DNA of 64,000 nucleotides from Gymnorhina tibicen. Lineage: Eukaryota; Chordata; Aves; Passeriformes; Artamidae. Shown here piece by piece: positions 42,791 to 54,535 of this stretch (positions are counted from its first letter, which is position 1; each line of letters starts with the position of its first letter). The notes beneath the pieces are model-generated. The model ran no database searches. It had not been told where the DNA came from and worked only from the letters and a program-made list of their open reading frames with translations. The position numbers were made by a program, and so were the translations under genes. Location of the stretch: the NCBI GenBank assembly GCA_013399875.1, contig VXAZ01003466.1, positions 289,487 to 353,486 of the forward strand. The letters are read 5' to 3'.

Positions 42791-44849
42791 TGAATGGCAT
42801 CCACTCCCTTATCTTGGGAAATCAGAACCTCTGGGGAGCAGTTAATTGCTGGCACTGGTATTTAATTAGCTCTACATATTGCTTTTCATTTTGGGTGGGC
42901 CTCGGATGATAAATGGTGTGTTTGAACCTCCAAATCCATTACAGTTAATAGACTTGTGAAAGCTTTTCCTCTCAGCTGTTACTCCGTGCCCAGTGTCTGA
43001 CTCACAGACAACGCATAAATGTAATTTATTTTCACCACGGTGGCAACTTTTACAATTACAACGGTCCCAGCACCAGGGCTCGCTGGCACTACACCCTGCT
43101 TTATTTACATCTCCATTTATTTGTAAGCTGGTTATTACACTCACTAAATTCTGGGGGAAGGAAAAAAAATGAAAAGCCATCTCTAATCACATTTTATCTG
43201 AGGATTCTTAGCAGCTCTTTTAATTAGGAGCTCTCTGTGTCAGTGTCTGCAGGCGCTGGCATCGCCCTCTGGCCAGGAACTGTCCCCAGCACGAGGGGAC
43301 AGGCTGAGGTGTGATTGGATTGTGCTCAGAATTAGCCACGGGTGACACAGAGGGAACTCAAGGAGGAGAAATGCAGTTTGGATTGGGAAAAGTGGTGTAG
43401 GGAGGACCCAGGATTACAGGAAAGAGCCAAGCCAGAGGAGGAAGGAGTCTGACACACTTTGTAGGGCTTTGGGGCATGGGACTCCACGACCTTCTGGGGG
43501 CCTGGGAAGGCTCTGCAGCCTGGAGCTTAAATCTCTGTATTTGGGTGTTAAACACTGTCTTTGTTTGGGGCTGGTACGAACACCCACGTTGTCCTCAGCA
43601 GTTTGCCCTGAATATTTTTATTGACAGTTTCTCCTATGACTTCCCTCAAAAACCTGTAGTAAAGTTACACTCCCTCTTCGTTATAAATTGGAGCTGTTGT
43701 GTTGATTACCCAAGTCACACTGGATTAATTTCTTGCCATATCTCATTAGAAATTCATCTTTAAACAAGGTTTGTAAACTCCCTTGCCTCATTTTCAGTGT
43801 TCTAGATTTACACGTTGCTGTTCCTGCTTTATTTTTGTTTTCAGGCTAAAAAGACTCATATACTTAAATATGATTTGCTAATTCTGCGGAATCATAAATA
43901 TCTATGAAAAATGCCAAATATCCTCTCTGGGTTGATCTGGGAACACTTTAATGCTGGCTCACATATTCTCAGCTGCTGTGGCACCCGCTCGTGGCTGTCC
44001 AAGAGGGAAAAATGAATTCTCCTCAGTCCCAGGTTTTATGGCTGACATCATGGTCTGACACCCGCTCCAGCTCCCAACCCCTGCACAAATAAATATGCAA
44101 GAACCACGGGGAGAAGAATTCCTGAAAAATGAGAAAGACAACGCACAATGGATAAAAATACTGGGGATAAAAAATGCTCTGCAGTGTCAGAAATTGCTCT
44201 TCAGAAGGAAACAGGAGGCTGAGAGCAGGAGAGATTCATGTTCTGGGGACAAAAGATAAATGCTGCAGCACCGTGGCTGGAGCCATTGACATTCCAGGCA
44301 GGCACCTGGCTCTGCTCCCGATCCAGGGTCACGCTCCAAACCCTTCCTGCAGCACAGCCCCTGCTCACCTCCTCCCCCTGCCCAGGAAATGCCACTCGCT
44401 ACTGAAATTCCGAGGGAAGGTGACAGATCACCTGTATTCCTTCGTGTCCTGGAAGTGTGCTTGTGTCAAGGATCAAGTATTCGGTGGTAAAATTATTTTT
44501 CAGATGTATTGTTCCCCACAGGAATATTGAGACCAGAGGCTTTTAATGGAAACATATTCATAATAAAAAAACCCCATGACTGTCAGGTTTGAACATTGCA
44601 GTGGAGGGAGGAAGAAAGGTAAAAATGGTTTAAACATTACAAGAATAATATGCAGGCCCAGTTCCTGCTCTGGGAGAGAACTGCAGTCACACAGAGCAGG
44701 AGGAAGAGCTGGGGATCTGGGAGAGGGGTCACTCTGGAACACCCATCATGGATGGGTGGGGATGCTCAGGGAGAGCCGAGAGCCTTTTCCCCCACCCAAG
44801 CCGCCCTTCCTGCTCCAGGGTTCTGGTTAACACTGGACTGTCCCAGGGA
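42791..44849. other. Long unique stretch with AT-rich blocks
   Basis: AT-rich, CpG-poor parts lie at about 42840-43200, 43600-43960 and 44030-44170 (GGTATTTAATTAGCTCTACA, ATGATTTGCTAATTCTGC). No repeat family and no convincing exon. Candidate noncoding elements. Confidence 0.38.
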
Positions 44850-45062
44850 GCTGGGTTCCAGGGGAGCTGGGTCCCAGGGAGCTGGGTTCCTCAGGAGCTG
44901 GGTTCCTCAGGAGCTGGGTCCCAGGGAGCTGGGTTCCAGGGAGCTGGGTTCCTCAGGAGCTGGGTTCCTCAGGAGCTGGGTCCCAGGTCCCACAGGAGCT
45001 GGGTTCCAGAGGAGCTGGGTTCCTCAGGAGCTGGGTTCCTCAGGAGCTGGGTCCCACAGGGG
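44850..45062. repeat. 15/16-bp minisatellite, about 13 copies
   Basis: GAGCTGGGTTCCTCAG (16 bp) and GAGCTGGGTCCCAGG (15 bp) variants are mixed. One place has an insertion (GGTCCCACA). Stop-free reading gives spurious GAGSQGAGFL-like peptides. Confidence 0.95.
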
Positions 45063-46108
45063 CTGCCAGGCCAGCTGTGGGGTTGGGTCAGGGCACAGAA
45101 CCCATCTGGGGGCCCAGCTCGGCCGTGGGTTGGGGACATCGCTGGCACAGCTGTGGCACAGCCGGGCACCACGGAGGAACCACGGCCCCTCTCCTCCTGC
45201 CTCTGCTTTACCCAGCTGACATTTTTCATGTCTGAAGCATTAAATTATTCTAACAACAAACGATTTTTTGCTTAGGGCTCTCCCAAGTGTTGGGTTTGAT
45301 GGGCCCGCTGGGGTGCGGAACAGCTCCGGCTCCACGATTGTGAGACACAGCGCCAGAGCCGCAAACCCAGCAGCATTCCAGGGATTGGACCCAAGGGTCA
45401 GCGCTGTAATTTAACGCTGATTTGCTTGTGTTGAACAAGTGGTGACCGGCTGAAGGAAGCGTGTAAAATATCTGAAATTACTGCTCTCGGGAAATTAATG
45501 ACAGGTTTTCCTACAGCGTTTCAGCAGCTCCACGGCTTCTGTTCTGCTTTTCACTGACAGAGGTTGGTGGATTTAATAGTCAAAAGAAAAGCAGAACAGT
45601 GTATGGATGAAGGTGATTGTATTCATATGATTTAGGAGAGTAATTTGAGAGAAAGGGAATAAATTGTGAGACACAGAGCCTGTAATTCCGCAGCATAATT
45701 TTATTATTGTTACCAAAATTGGCTTCATCTCAGTTACTTTAGCCCTTAGAAAGTTTGAACAGATGGCATCGCTTGCTCTAACTGTATATCTAATTTAGCT
45801 TGCATGACTTTTTGATTATGTATATTTGAATTAATGGGCTTCTCTATGTTTGTTCCGTCACTGGGTTAATGGTGTTTAGAAGACGTGGATAGGTGTCAAT
45901 TCTCCCTTGGTCAACAGTCAAAAGTAAATGAAATTTACCACCAAAAAATGGTGCTGAACAGTGAAATAACTTCACCAGGGATAAATTGATCTTTGCTAAA
46001 TCAGGCACAGCTCTTTGCTGCCAAACCCACACGGCAAGGGAAATGAAGGGTGGCTGGGGAGTGACTGATCACTGTATCACAGATGCCAATACGCTATCAA
46101 TATTTCAG
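45063..46108. other. Unique stretch, AT-rich right part
   Basis: From about 45430 to 46060 the sequence is AT-rich and CpG-poor (GTATATCTAATTTAGCTTGC). No repeat or exon is recognised. Candidate noncoding element. Confidence 0.38.
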
Positions 46109-46306
46109 CAGGAATTTCTCCGTGGAAAGGGTGCTCAGGCCTTGGCAGGGGCTGCCCAGGGAGGTTTGGAGTGCCCATTCCTGGAGGTGTCTGAGGAATT
46201 CCTGGAGGTGGCACTCCGAGCTCTGGGCTGGGGACGAGGTGGGCATCGGGCACAGCTGGGACTCCTGGAGGGCTTTTCCCGCCTCAGTGATCCTGTGACT
46301 CCGTGG
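46109..46306 (+). mobile_element. CR1 LINE 3' end, group C
   Basis: CAGGAATTTCTCCGTGGAAA, GGGTGCTCAGGCCTTGGCAG, GGGAGGTTTGGAGTGCCCAT and GAGGTGGGCATCGGGCACAG, ending at GATCCTGTGACTCCGTGG. Confidence 0.88.
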
Positions 46307-48214
46307 TGTGCCAGGAGATCGGCATTTCCTGAATCGTGAGGAGAAAAAGCTCAGTCAGACCGTGCTTTTTAGCTGTTGCAGCAATGAGGAGCCAACCTCC
46401 TTGTCTCCCTTTTGAAAAGAAAGCCATGATCAGAAATCCTCCATCGTGCAGGGCTTCGGGTCCGGCTGCTCGGGGCTTTCCCGGCTGGAACACTGGGATG
46501 CAGCGCGGGAATCCCCGAGTGTCCGCCGGCTCCCGAGGTGCCCGTGCTCGGTCTCCTGGCTGGGCTGGTCACTCTGCAGGGTGGTGCCCCGAGCCTCTGC
46601 CCCAGCCCGGGCTGCACCGAGCGGCTCCTTCCGTGAGCAGCAGCCCCGGAACTCAGGCGTGCCCAGCGCTGCCTGAGGAGCGCGTCGCTCATGCGGATTC
46701 CGCGGGATATCTGCACGCAGACGAGGAGCCTTGCGGCTAATGAGGAACCTTTTATGTTGTTTTTGCTGCGACTTAGGGATGGGGTTGAGGAAACAAAATC
46801 CTGTGCGTGAGCAGCTCTCACCAGCAGCGAGCAGCGGCACCGAGCAGCTGTCGGGAGCAAATTCCATTCGGCTCCTTCGGTTTTGTTGTTTTTCCCGTGT
46901 TTTTAAGGCCATTTTATCTCTCTGCATTTCTACATGTGCGACAGAGAATTTCAATCGCTCGCCTCCCGAAGGCTGCTCAAAACCACATTCACCTCTCTCA
47001 AAACCTCTCTGCTCTGCAGGGCCACAGGCTCCAAGGCTTCCTTCTCTGAGGTATTTGAGGGGGCAGGTCATTTTATTAAAAAAAAAAGAAAAAAGACACA
47101 AAACCAGACATGTGGGTGGGGTTTTGTGGTTTTTTCCCCATTTTGGCCAGTCTGGCACCATTCCCAGCTGTATTTTTTGACTCTTAACCCTTCAGAGGAG
47201 TGGAGAGCTGTAATCCAGTGACACCACAGCCCAGAAGAAACATTTACTGGTTTAAGGATTTAACGAATATTTCAATTATTGAAGCCAATTATTGTCACCA
47301 AACATCTCATGTCCTCTGTGGGTGGGAAACAGAGGTGATGCTCTGGAAGAGAGAATTTGGAAAAATCAGAATCAGAGAATCAGAATGATTATAAAGCAGC
47401 ATCTTCTTTAAATCAAGCTAAAACTGGGATATAGTTAGCAGAGACTCTGCACTACATTTCTGCCTTCTGTGTTTAATTTATAGAAAATCTGTGGGTTTAA
47501 AATTTGCATGGCAGGTTCTCATGGACAGAGTCTGAGTGTAGCCAAGGCTGTGCCATCCCCATTCCGTGTCAGCACTTTCCCAGCTCCCGAGGTCGCTGTG
47601 GCTGGGCCCGGCTGTGTCTGCCCAGGACTGCCAGGAAACCTGTCTGCTCCACGGGCATCGGTAAGTGCAGCTCCTCCTCGGCAGCTGCATCAGCAGTGCT
47701 CCAGTAGCCCTGAGTGACAGCGGCCACGGTGGGCCCCGTGCCCCTCACGTTTGGCATTGCCTGCCACGGCCGCGAAAGGATCCGGTCAGACTTTCCTCTC
47801 CCAAACGCGACAACTCCAAATCAGGAGGATTTCTCTCAGCCAGGCAAATCTCCAAGTTTATCTTCTCATTATGCAGGAGATTTCCATTGGCTCGGTGAAA
47901 GCGCTGCAGAATTCCAAGCGCTGCTCCCGAGGCCGGTCCCGAGGCTGCTGCCCGGCACTGCGGCAGCTGGGGCAGCTCCCTCCAGGTGCGCTCACGGGTG
48001 GCACCTCGGCCCCGTGCCGGGGCTGAAAACGTGAAAACGGCGTTCCCAGCTGGAAGGGCCCGTGGGATGAGCCCAGTGCTCAGGGAAACGGGGTTTGGTC
48101 AGAGGGAGAGGGGATTTACTGCTTCAGATGTTTCCCTTGGAGCTTCCATGGGATCAGTCTCTTTGTAGGTGTCCTGCACACAAAATGGGCAGAGAGGTGA
48201 GTACAGAGGGGAGT
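46307..48214. other. Unique stretch with CpG-rich part and poly(A) run
   Basis: 46440-46740 is CpG-rich and repeat-free (CGAGTGTCCGCCGGCTCCCG). Around 47080 is an A-rich run (TTAAAAAAAAAAGAAAAAAG). 47220-47500 is AT-rich. The 243-codon minus ORF (46430-47161) spans the CpG-rich part and shows no domain, so no gene is called. Confidence 0.35.
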
Positions 48215-48606
48215 ACACAGGCAGATGGATAGATGGATAGATGGATAGATAGATGGATAGATAGATGGATAGATAGATGGATAGATGGATAGATAGATGG
48301 ATAGATAGATGGATAGATAGATGGATAGATAGATATAGATAGATAGATAGATGGATAGATAGATAGATGGATAAATGAATAGTTGGATAAATGAATAGAT
48401 GGATACCTGAATAGATGGATAAATGAATGGATGGATAAATGAATGGATGGATAAATGAATAGTTGGATAAATGAATAGATGGATACATGAATAGATGGAT
48501 ACATGAATGGATGGATAAATGAATGGATGGATACATGAATAGATGGATAAATGAATAGATGGATACCTGAATAGATGGATACCTGAATAGATGGATAGAC
48601 AGGAAG
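48215..48606. repeat. GATA/GATG tetranucleotide microsatellite, about 390 bp
   Basis: GGATAGATAGATGGATAGAT on the left changes to (GGATAAATGAAT)-like 12-base units with GGATACATGAATAGATGGAT on the right. Long, compound and probably hypervariable. Minus frames give spurious Ile/Ser/His-rich peptides. Confidence 0.97.
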
Positions 48607-49057
48607 GTAGGTGGGAAGGAAGGCAGATAGGCAGACAGATGAAAAAACACCTGAGTTACACAATCCTGCTCTTTCAGCCCCAAGGAACCAATACACACAA
48701 TTGGACTCATCCCAGCCTGGTGAGTTGAATATTTCTCTCGTTTTATCTATCAAAATATAGCAAATGAAGTATTTTTTTTCCATGCATTATATGAAAAAAC
48801 CCTGTAAGTCCTTGCTCCAGGAAGTCACCAAGCACAGGAATTTTGGAAGGTTTTTACCCATCTTGTCCACAGGGCAGTTAAACCACCCCTCATTAGTGTT
48901 TGTGAATTTGGGAGCAGTATTCAGCCCCCTTTCTCTTCTAGGAAGTGTGAAGCAATATCCAGGTACACACACACAAACACCAGGGACAGCAAGGGCAGGT
49001 CTCCCTTTAGCTTCTGTCCTGTGCTTGCAGGACCCCACACTTGGCTGAGGCAGTGCC
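48607..49057. other. Unique stretch
   Basis: Mixed sequence between two arrays. No repeat family or exon is recognised. Confidence 0.33.
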
Positions 49058-49335
49058 TCAGCCCCAGCCCTCAGCCCCAGCCATTCCAGACCTCAATAAT
49101 CCAACCATTCCAGCCCCCAGCCCCAGCCACTCCAGACCTCAATAATCCAACCACTCCAGCCCCCACCCCCAGCCATTCCAGACCTCAGCCCCAGTCATTC
49201 CAGACCTCGGCCCCAACCATCCCAGCCCTCAGACCCAGCCATTCCAGGCCTCAGCCCCAGCCATTCCAGCCCTCAGCCCCAGCCATTCCAGACCTCAGCC
49301 CCAGTCATTCCAGACCTCAGCCCTACCCATCCCTG
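49058..49335. repeat. 20-22-bp minisatellite
   Basis: CAGCCCCAGCCATTCCAGAC-type units, with a longer variant near the left that includes CTCAATAATCCAACCATTCC. It ends at CTCAGCCCTACCCATCC. Confidence 0.9.
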
Positions 49336-50445
49336 AGTGCCCGTAGTTTGTTTGTTTGTCAGTCTTTGTGGGTAGTTCTCTATTCTTACATCACCTTGCG
49401 TTCCAAATGAACACCAGCAAAGCAGCTGAGTCCTTCCTGCACAGCCAAGTGTTGGGATGAAGTTCCTGCCGTGTTTCTCTTGTCCCCCCGAGCCCTGGGC
49501 AAGCTGGGCAGGGTCTGCAGCTCAGGCAGGATCTGAGCAGGCCTGCCTGCTCAGGCCTGTATCGGCCTGACCTAGCAAACTGGGAGAGGAGGGCCTGGGC
49601 ATGAATCCATCCAGCAGTAATTCAGCACAGGCACCGGCAGGAAGCGGCAGGGAGGGACAGGAATGAGCAGGAGCACAGCCCTCAGCGGGATGGGCCAGTC
49701 CTGCCAGGGCTGCCCCCGTGCCCACCCAGCCCCTGCAGTGCCAGCACTCACACCAGCAAACAGACTGGTTACAACTGGGACAGGACCAGCCCAAACCCTT
49801 CATTCCCTCTGGCTCTCCTGGGTGAGCTGCTGGCACCTGGAACTGCTGCACTGACCAGCTTGTCTGGCTTTAAAACATTCCCGCAATTTGATGCTAATGA
49901 GTTATGAAACCTCTACTTAGTCTGTCTCGTTCATCATTAAGCCTGTCATTTAGCCTTTCCATGGAAAGGTTCTGCTTTTGTATCGGCTATTTATATAATA
50001 ACTATTTCTCTTTATTTGATCATAATTATTTTATCTAGAAGGTGCCCCCGGCACAGCCCTTGGGAAGCTCCACAGGCCATCAAGAGGAGCATGAACCCGT
50101 AAGTGCAAACCATGAGAGAATAATGTGGAAGAAGCAGATAAGAACAGAAAAAGGAAATTTGCTTCAGGAAAACAAAACAAAAAAATCCCCAATTAATATA
50201 TGGGAATATGAAGAAAGTTCCTCAGTAGTTTCAGAGCTGTGTGGAGCCAGAGGCTGGGATGGAAGCCACGGGCTGGGATGGCAGCGCTGGGCAGCAGAGA
50301 TCCGGCTGCAGGGCCACGGAGGGTTCGGGTTATTTGCACTCCCTGGAACCGGTGCTGCACCGCTCCCCACTTTGTCACTGCACGAAAGCATCCAAGGAAA
50401 TGTCTTTAAAAGTGTAAAATTAAAGTCTGCTGGTTTCAGTTTGTT
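49336..50445. other. Unique stretch
   Basis: GC-rich to about 49850, AT-rich and CpG-poor at 49860-50040 (GATGCTAATGAGTTATGAAA), then mixed. No repeat or exon is recognised. Confidence 0.35.
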
Positions 50446-52330
50446 TGTTTTGGAGGGGGCTGGCGGGACGAGCTCCAGTGGGGAAAGGATTTTATGCCGT
50501 CCTTTCCAGGCTGGCCGTTCCCTGCTGGGCACCGCTGTTTGCCCAGCGGACCGGGACAGGGTCCTGGCCGCACTGTGGGCTCCTCCCGGCCTCTGGCCAG
50601 GTGCCCAGGGCACTTTGGGTGGAAATGGAACACGGAGCACGGCAGGAGCTCTCCAGCAAGGCCCCCCCAGTCCCCGTGCCGGGTTTGGTCTGCCACCGCC
50701 CCCGCGTTTCTGCAGTATCGCTTCTCCGAGCCTTCTCTCGCGGTGGCTCTGCCTCACAGCGGAGCTTTTCCTTCTGCCCACTCCTCCAAAATGTTTGTGG
50801 GGAAAGGGAGAAAAGAAACAACAACCCCCAAAGCAGACAGTGTCTATTCCGAGCGCGGAGCTGAGGTGGGAGCGGTGACTCACAGCTCCGGGAGCTTTGT
50901 CATGCAGGAGCCGTCTCCCGCCGTGATGTCCCGTAGGAAGGAGCTGTTATCTCGGCTGATACGACCTGCGCTGTGTGACAGGATATTTGATTCCAGCGCT
51001 TGCCCTGTATCACACTTGACAGGCTGTGTTGAGATCAAGCGTGTCATCCTAGAGAAAAACCCGTCCTGATGCAGCGATGCCGATGGGCACATTCCTGCCA
51101 TTTCCATAGCGGGTTGTTCTGTTTGATCAGCCTCGCCGGCAACGCCGCGTTTCTAATTTGAAACAAGAATCTTCGATTCATTCTTGTGCCTTTCCCTGAT
51201 GGAACGAAGTCTCCCAAGTCTCTGGAAGGGATTTTTTCTGAAAGCAGCGAGGCGCGGTGTTCAAGGGCTGGTCAGAGCGGGCACGAGGCGGAGCCGGCAG
51301 AGAGGAGGCCCTGGCAGAGGCGGCTCCTCACCCTCCGAGGGCTGCTGGAATCAAACTCCCGCTTGCCTGAGACATCTGCTAACGATGACCCCGCCACGCT
51401 CCCTCCTGCAGAACGAGAACACGCAGCTCGCTTCAACAGAAACTGAACTTTTTCTTCTTCTTCATTATTTTTTTCTTTTTCTTTTTTTTTTTTCTTAATG
51501 AGAACAGATCAGAAGATAGGAGGAGGAAAGATGTGAAATCCCCTCGTGTAATTGCCATTTGCCAGGAGCCTCCTTGCACGGTGTGTTTGTGGATGAGCTC
51601 TGGTGCCCTCACTCCTTGTCAGCACAGATCAACCGGAAAGCACATTCCTTACCCGACCCCAGGCAGATCCTGAGGAGTCCTCTGTGGAAAAGATCCCCTG
51701 CAGCCACTGGTGCCATCCCTGGGCATGCAGCTCCTTGTTGGGGCCAGGCTGCCGTAGGGGAATGTGAAACACCTGTCCCGACGAAAGGGAAAGAAGAGGA
51801 ACCCCAGTGGGAACTGGATGACAAACAGGCTGTCCAGCTCCCACCCAGGCAGCACCTCTGGGCAGAGGACAGGGAGCTGCCACGGGTCCCCAGGAAATGT
51901 GGGGAACATCCCCCGTGGGTGGCTCCGGCACGAGCCGGGTGCTCCCAGCCCGGCTCACTGCCGGGGGTGGGCAGCAGCCACCCTGCCCTCAGGGGGGCTT
52001 CGTGCCCGGGGTCCCTGCTGCCCCCTCGGGACTGTGGGGCAGCTGGGGAGCGGATGGATGGGATCTGGGCTGACTGCCCCGGGAAGATCAGCCTTGGACA
52101 CGTCTCCTTGTTCACCTCCTCTCAGTGCACAGAGAGAGGCACAAACACAGAGGTAAAGAACAGAGAAGGGAAAGCAAACCTTGTCCACATCCCATGGAAT
52201 CGTTTGCACTCCCAGCTCCAAGTCTGAACCAAACTGAACCACCGGAACTTCAGCAAGAGCTGGGATTTCAGGCACATCCCTCCCTGCGCTTGCCTGGGCA
52301 AACCCCAGGTTTCTCTGTTCTACAGCACTA
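50446..52330. other. Unique GC-rich stretch
   Basis: CpG is moderately frequent at 50450-50950 and 51240-51350. A T-rich run lies at 51440-51495. Overlapping ORFs up to 278 codons on both strands show no domain. No repeat family is recognised. Confidence 0.35.
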
Positions 52331-52921
52331 ATTATGGGATCCCACAAACTGGAATAAATCTCTCCTGGTATTTAAAGTGATTTAAAATACTCTCCTGGTA
52401 GAAAAAATAAATTTGCTTTTTGCCATTTAAGAGCTTTAAATCCTGAATGCACGGAGGGAGGCTGAACTAAAACCACCTGCTGACCTTCAAAAGGAGTTTT
52501 CATTGTAACAGTCCTCAGAGAGAGGAGTTGTAAAAATCATTTCCATCCATTCTCACTGATTTACTGCACAGCAATGCAGAAAGCAGCCACATAAATTATT
52601 CTTGTATCAAGTTTTTCCAAAATTTCCTGTCTTATTAGAACAGTTAAGAGTGTACCAGATATAATTTAAACTCCATTAAACTTATTCAAAACATTTAAAT
52701 CAATCCATTATTGACCAAAAAATGTTTTATATTTTTCAGTCCCCAGTGATGAATTGTTCTGGATGCATATTACAGGAAATCTCAGGTTTTGGCTGTTCTG
52801 TTTTCTTCTGTGTCACTTGAAATGTCACGGAGTGGGAAAGCACCTCAGCGCTGCTGCAGCACTGCAGGGTGGGAGCGCTTGGAAGCAGGGATGGACTTTG
52901 CTGCTTGTGAACACTGCAGCC
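52331..52921. other. AT-rich unique block, candidate noncoding element
   Basis: AT-rich and CpG-poor (GGTATTTAAAGTGATTTAAA, GATATAATTTAAACTCCATT). No repeat or exon is recognised. Confidence 0.38.
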
Positions 52922-53218
52922 TCACAGAATCACAGAATCAGGGAACGTCCTGAGTGGGAAGGGACCCTCAGGGATCACCCAGCCCAGCTCCCGGCCCTGC
53001 CCAGACACCCCAACAACCCCACCCTGGGCATCCCTGGCAGCGCTGTCCCAACGCTCCTGGAGCTCTGGCAGCCTCGGGGCCGTGCCCATTCCCTGGGGAG
53101 CCTGGGCAGTGCCCAGCACCCTCTGGGGGAAGAGCCTTTCCCTGATCTCAGCCTGACCCTGCCTTGGCCCAGCTCCAGCCGCTCCCTGGGTCCTGTTCCT
53201 GTCACAGGGGGCAGAGAC
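52922..53218 (-). mobile_element. CR1 LINE fragment, group B
   Basis: TCACAGAATCACAGAATCAG is the inverted tail, then GGACCCTCAGGGATCACCCA, CTGTCCCAACGCTCCTGGAG and CTGTTCCTGTCACAGGGGGC. Close to 694. Confidence 0.9.
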
Positions 53219-54462
53219 CAAACTTTCATTTGGCTGAAAGCTGATGAAGCCTCTCCTCCTGAGGGGAACTCTGAGATGTGGCAGCCACGAGCGTGAGGGG
53301 CTCCAGTGGCCATGGACAGCGTGGTTCGAGTGGAGAAATCAAGGATAATCAGGGCCCATAAAAGGACGGAGAGGAAAAGTGACTTCCTGGTTTTACTTGC
53401 TAATCAAAATTCTGGGAACACACAAAGTCTCTATAATCGATTCAACCAAAGTGATTATTGAAATCAGTTCTGCTCTGTTTCCTGGAAAGCAAAATGCTCA
53501 GAAAAGAAACGCTCACAACAAAGCCAGGGGGAACTGTCCCGACATTCCAGAGTGTGTGCCTCCCACACGGGGATGGAGCTGTGGAGCAGCCCCAAGGGTG
53601 GCTTTGGAGAGTCCCTGGGGAGTCTGGAGGGCAGCCACACATGGCCCAGGAGAGAAGTCCCTGTGCCACACAGAATCCGTCCTCGTTCGAGCAAAACTCG
53701 GATGAGCTGAGGCACCGGGAGTGGGAATCTCCCCCAGGACCCGCCCACTCCTCGAGGTCAGCTCCCACCGCTCCCACTCCCAGGGCCTTCCAGCCCCCAG
53801 GCACAAAAAAGAGAAGTTAAAGGGAATTCTGTGTGCACATGTGAATATTTAACTGTGTGCCCACATGCAGGTACGGACAAGGAGGTTTTAATACACGAAT
53901 TCTGAAAAATGACCACGATTCTGCAAACATGTTTTCGATATTTCACTGCAGAAACAGGATTAATTACATAACCTGGGGAATTTTTATATTCCTGTTAGAA
54001 ACTTTAAAACACGTAGTTAAAATTAACAGCAACCCCCACCCTTACCCACATAGCATTACTCTGCAAATGGGAAAATGTCAAGGTAGTATTTCAATAAAAG
54101 TAGGAATAAAATGAGAATTTATCTACTGTATTAAAATCCATTATTTTTTCCATCAGAAAAAGAACTATTTTAGGGATATATTCCCTGCTTGGGTATTTAA
54201 AATCAACATAACAACATAGATCACTGGAGAGAACACAGGCTGTCTCAAATGGCTTTACAGTTTTGTATTCTGTTTTCTGCTTCTGGTTTTCAGCTTGTTT
54301 TGCTTTCCCCAAATGCCAAAAAAAACATTCACAGAAGGCAAAGTATCACACAGCTAAGTCTGAAATATAAGAGAGACCAAACCCACTACACTGTATCTGA
54401 AAATTAATTCCATGGCAGTGAGAGGTGACGAGTTAAAATAATTATGTGATGATCAAAGGATG
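53219..54462. other. Unique stretch, AT-rich right two thirds
   Basis: 53820-54460 is AT-rich and CpG-poor (CAGGATTAATTACATAACC, GTAGTTAAAATTAACAGC). A GC-richer patch sits at 53520-53800. No repeat or exon is recognised. Candidate noncoding element. Confidence 0.38.
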
Positions 54463-54506
54463 ACACAGAATCCCGGAATGGTTTGGGTTGGAAGGATCCT
54501 TGCAGC
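54463..54506 (-). mobile_element. CR1 LINE 3' tail stub, group A
   Basis: CACAGAATCCCGGAATGGTT and TGGGTTGGAAGGATCCTTGC are the last 40-odd bases of a CR1. The rest is replaced by the (CCCCA)n run and the N. Confidence 0.85.
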
Positions 54507-54534
54507 ACACCCCACCCCACCCCACCCCACCCCA
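54507..54534. repeat. (CCCCA)n microsatellite, G-quadruplex prone on minus strand
   Basis: Five to six perfect CCCCA/ACCCC units end at the N. The minus strand reads as repeated TGGGG, with at least four runs of four guanines. Confidence 0.92.
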
Positions 54535-54535
54535 N
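54535..54535. other. Single N after the (CCCCA)n run
   Basis: One undetermined base between the repeat and unrelated sequence. Array length and the rest of the CR1 may be missing here. Confidence 0.95.

Noticed and set aside
46430..47161. 243-codon minus-strand ORF
   Set aside because: It lies over a CpG-dense stretch where stops are rare, has no domain, and overlaps ORFs in other frames.
48099..48783. Ile/Ser/His-rich ORFs of 203 and 209 codons
   Set aside because: They are direct translations of the GATA-type microsatellite.
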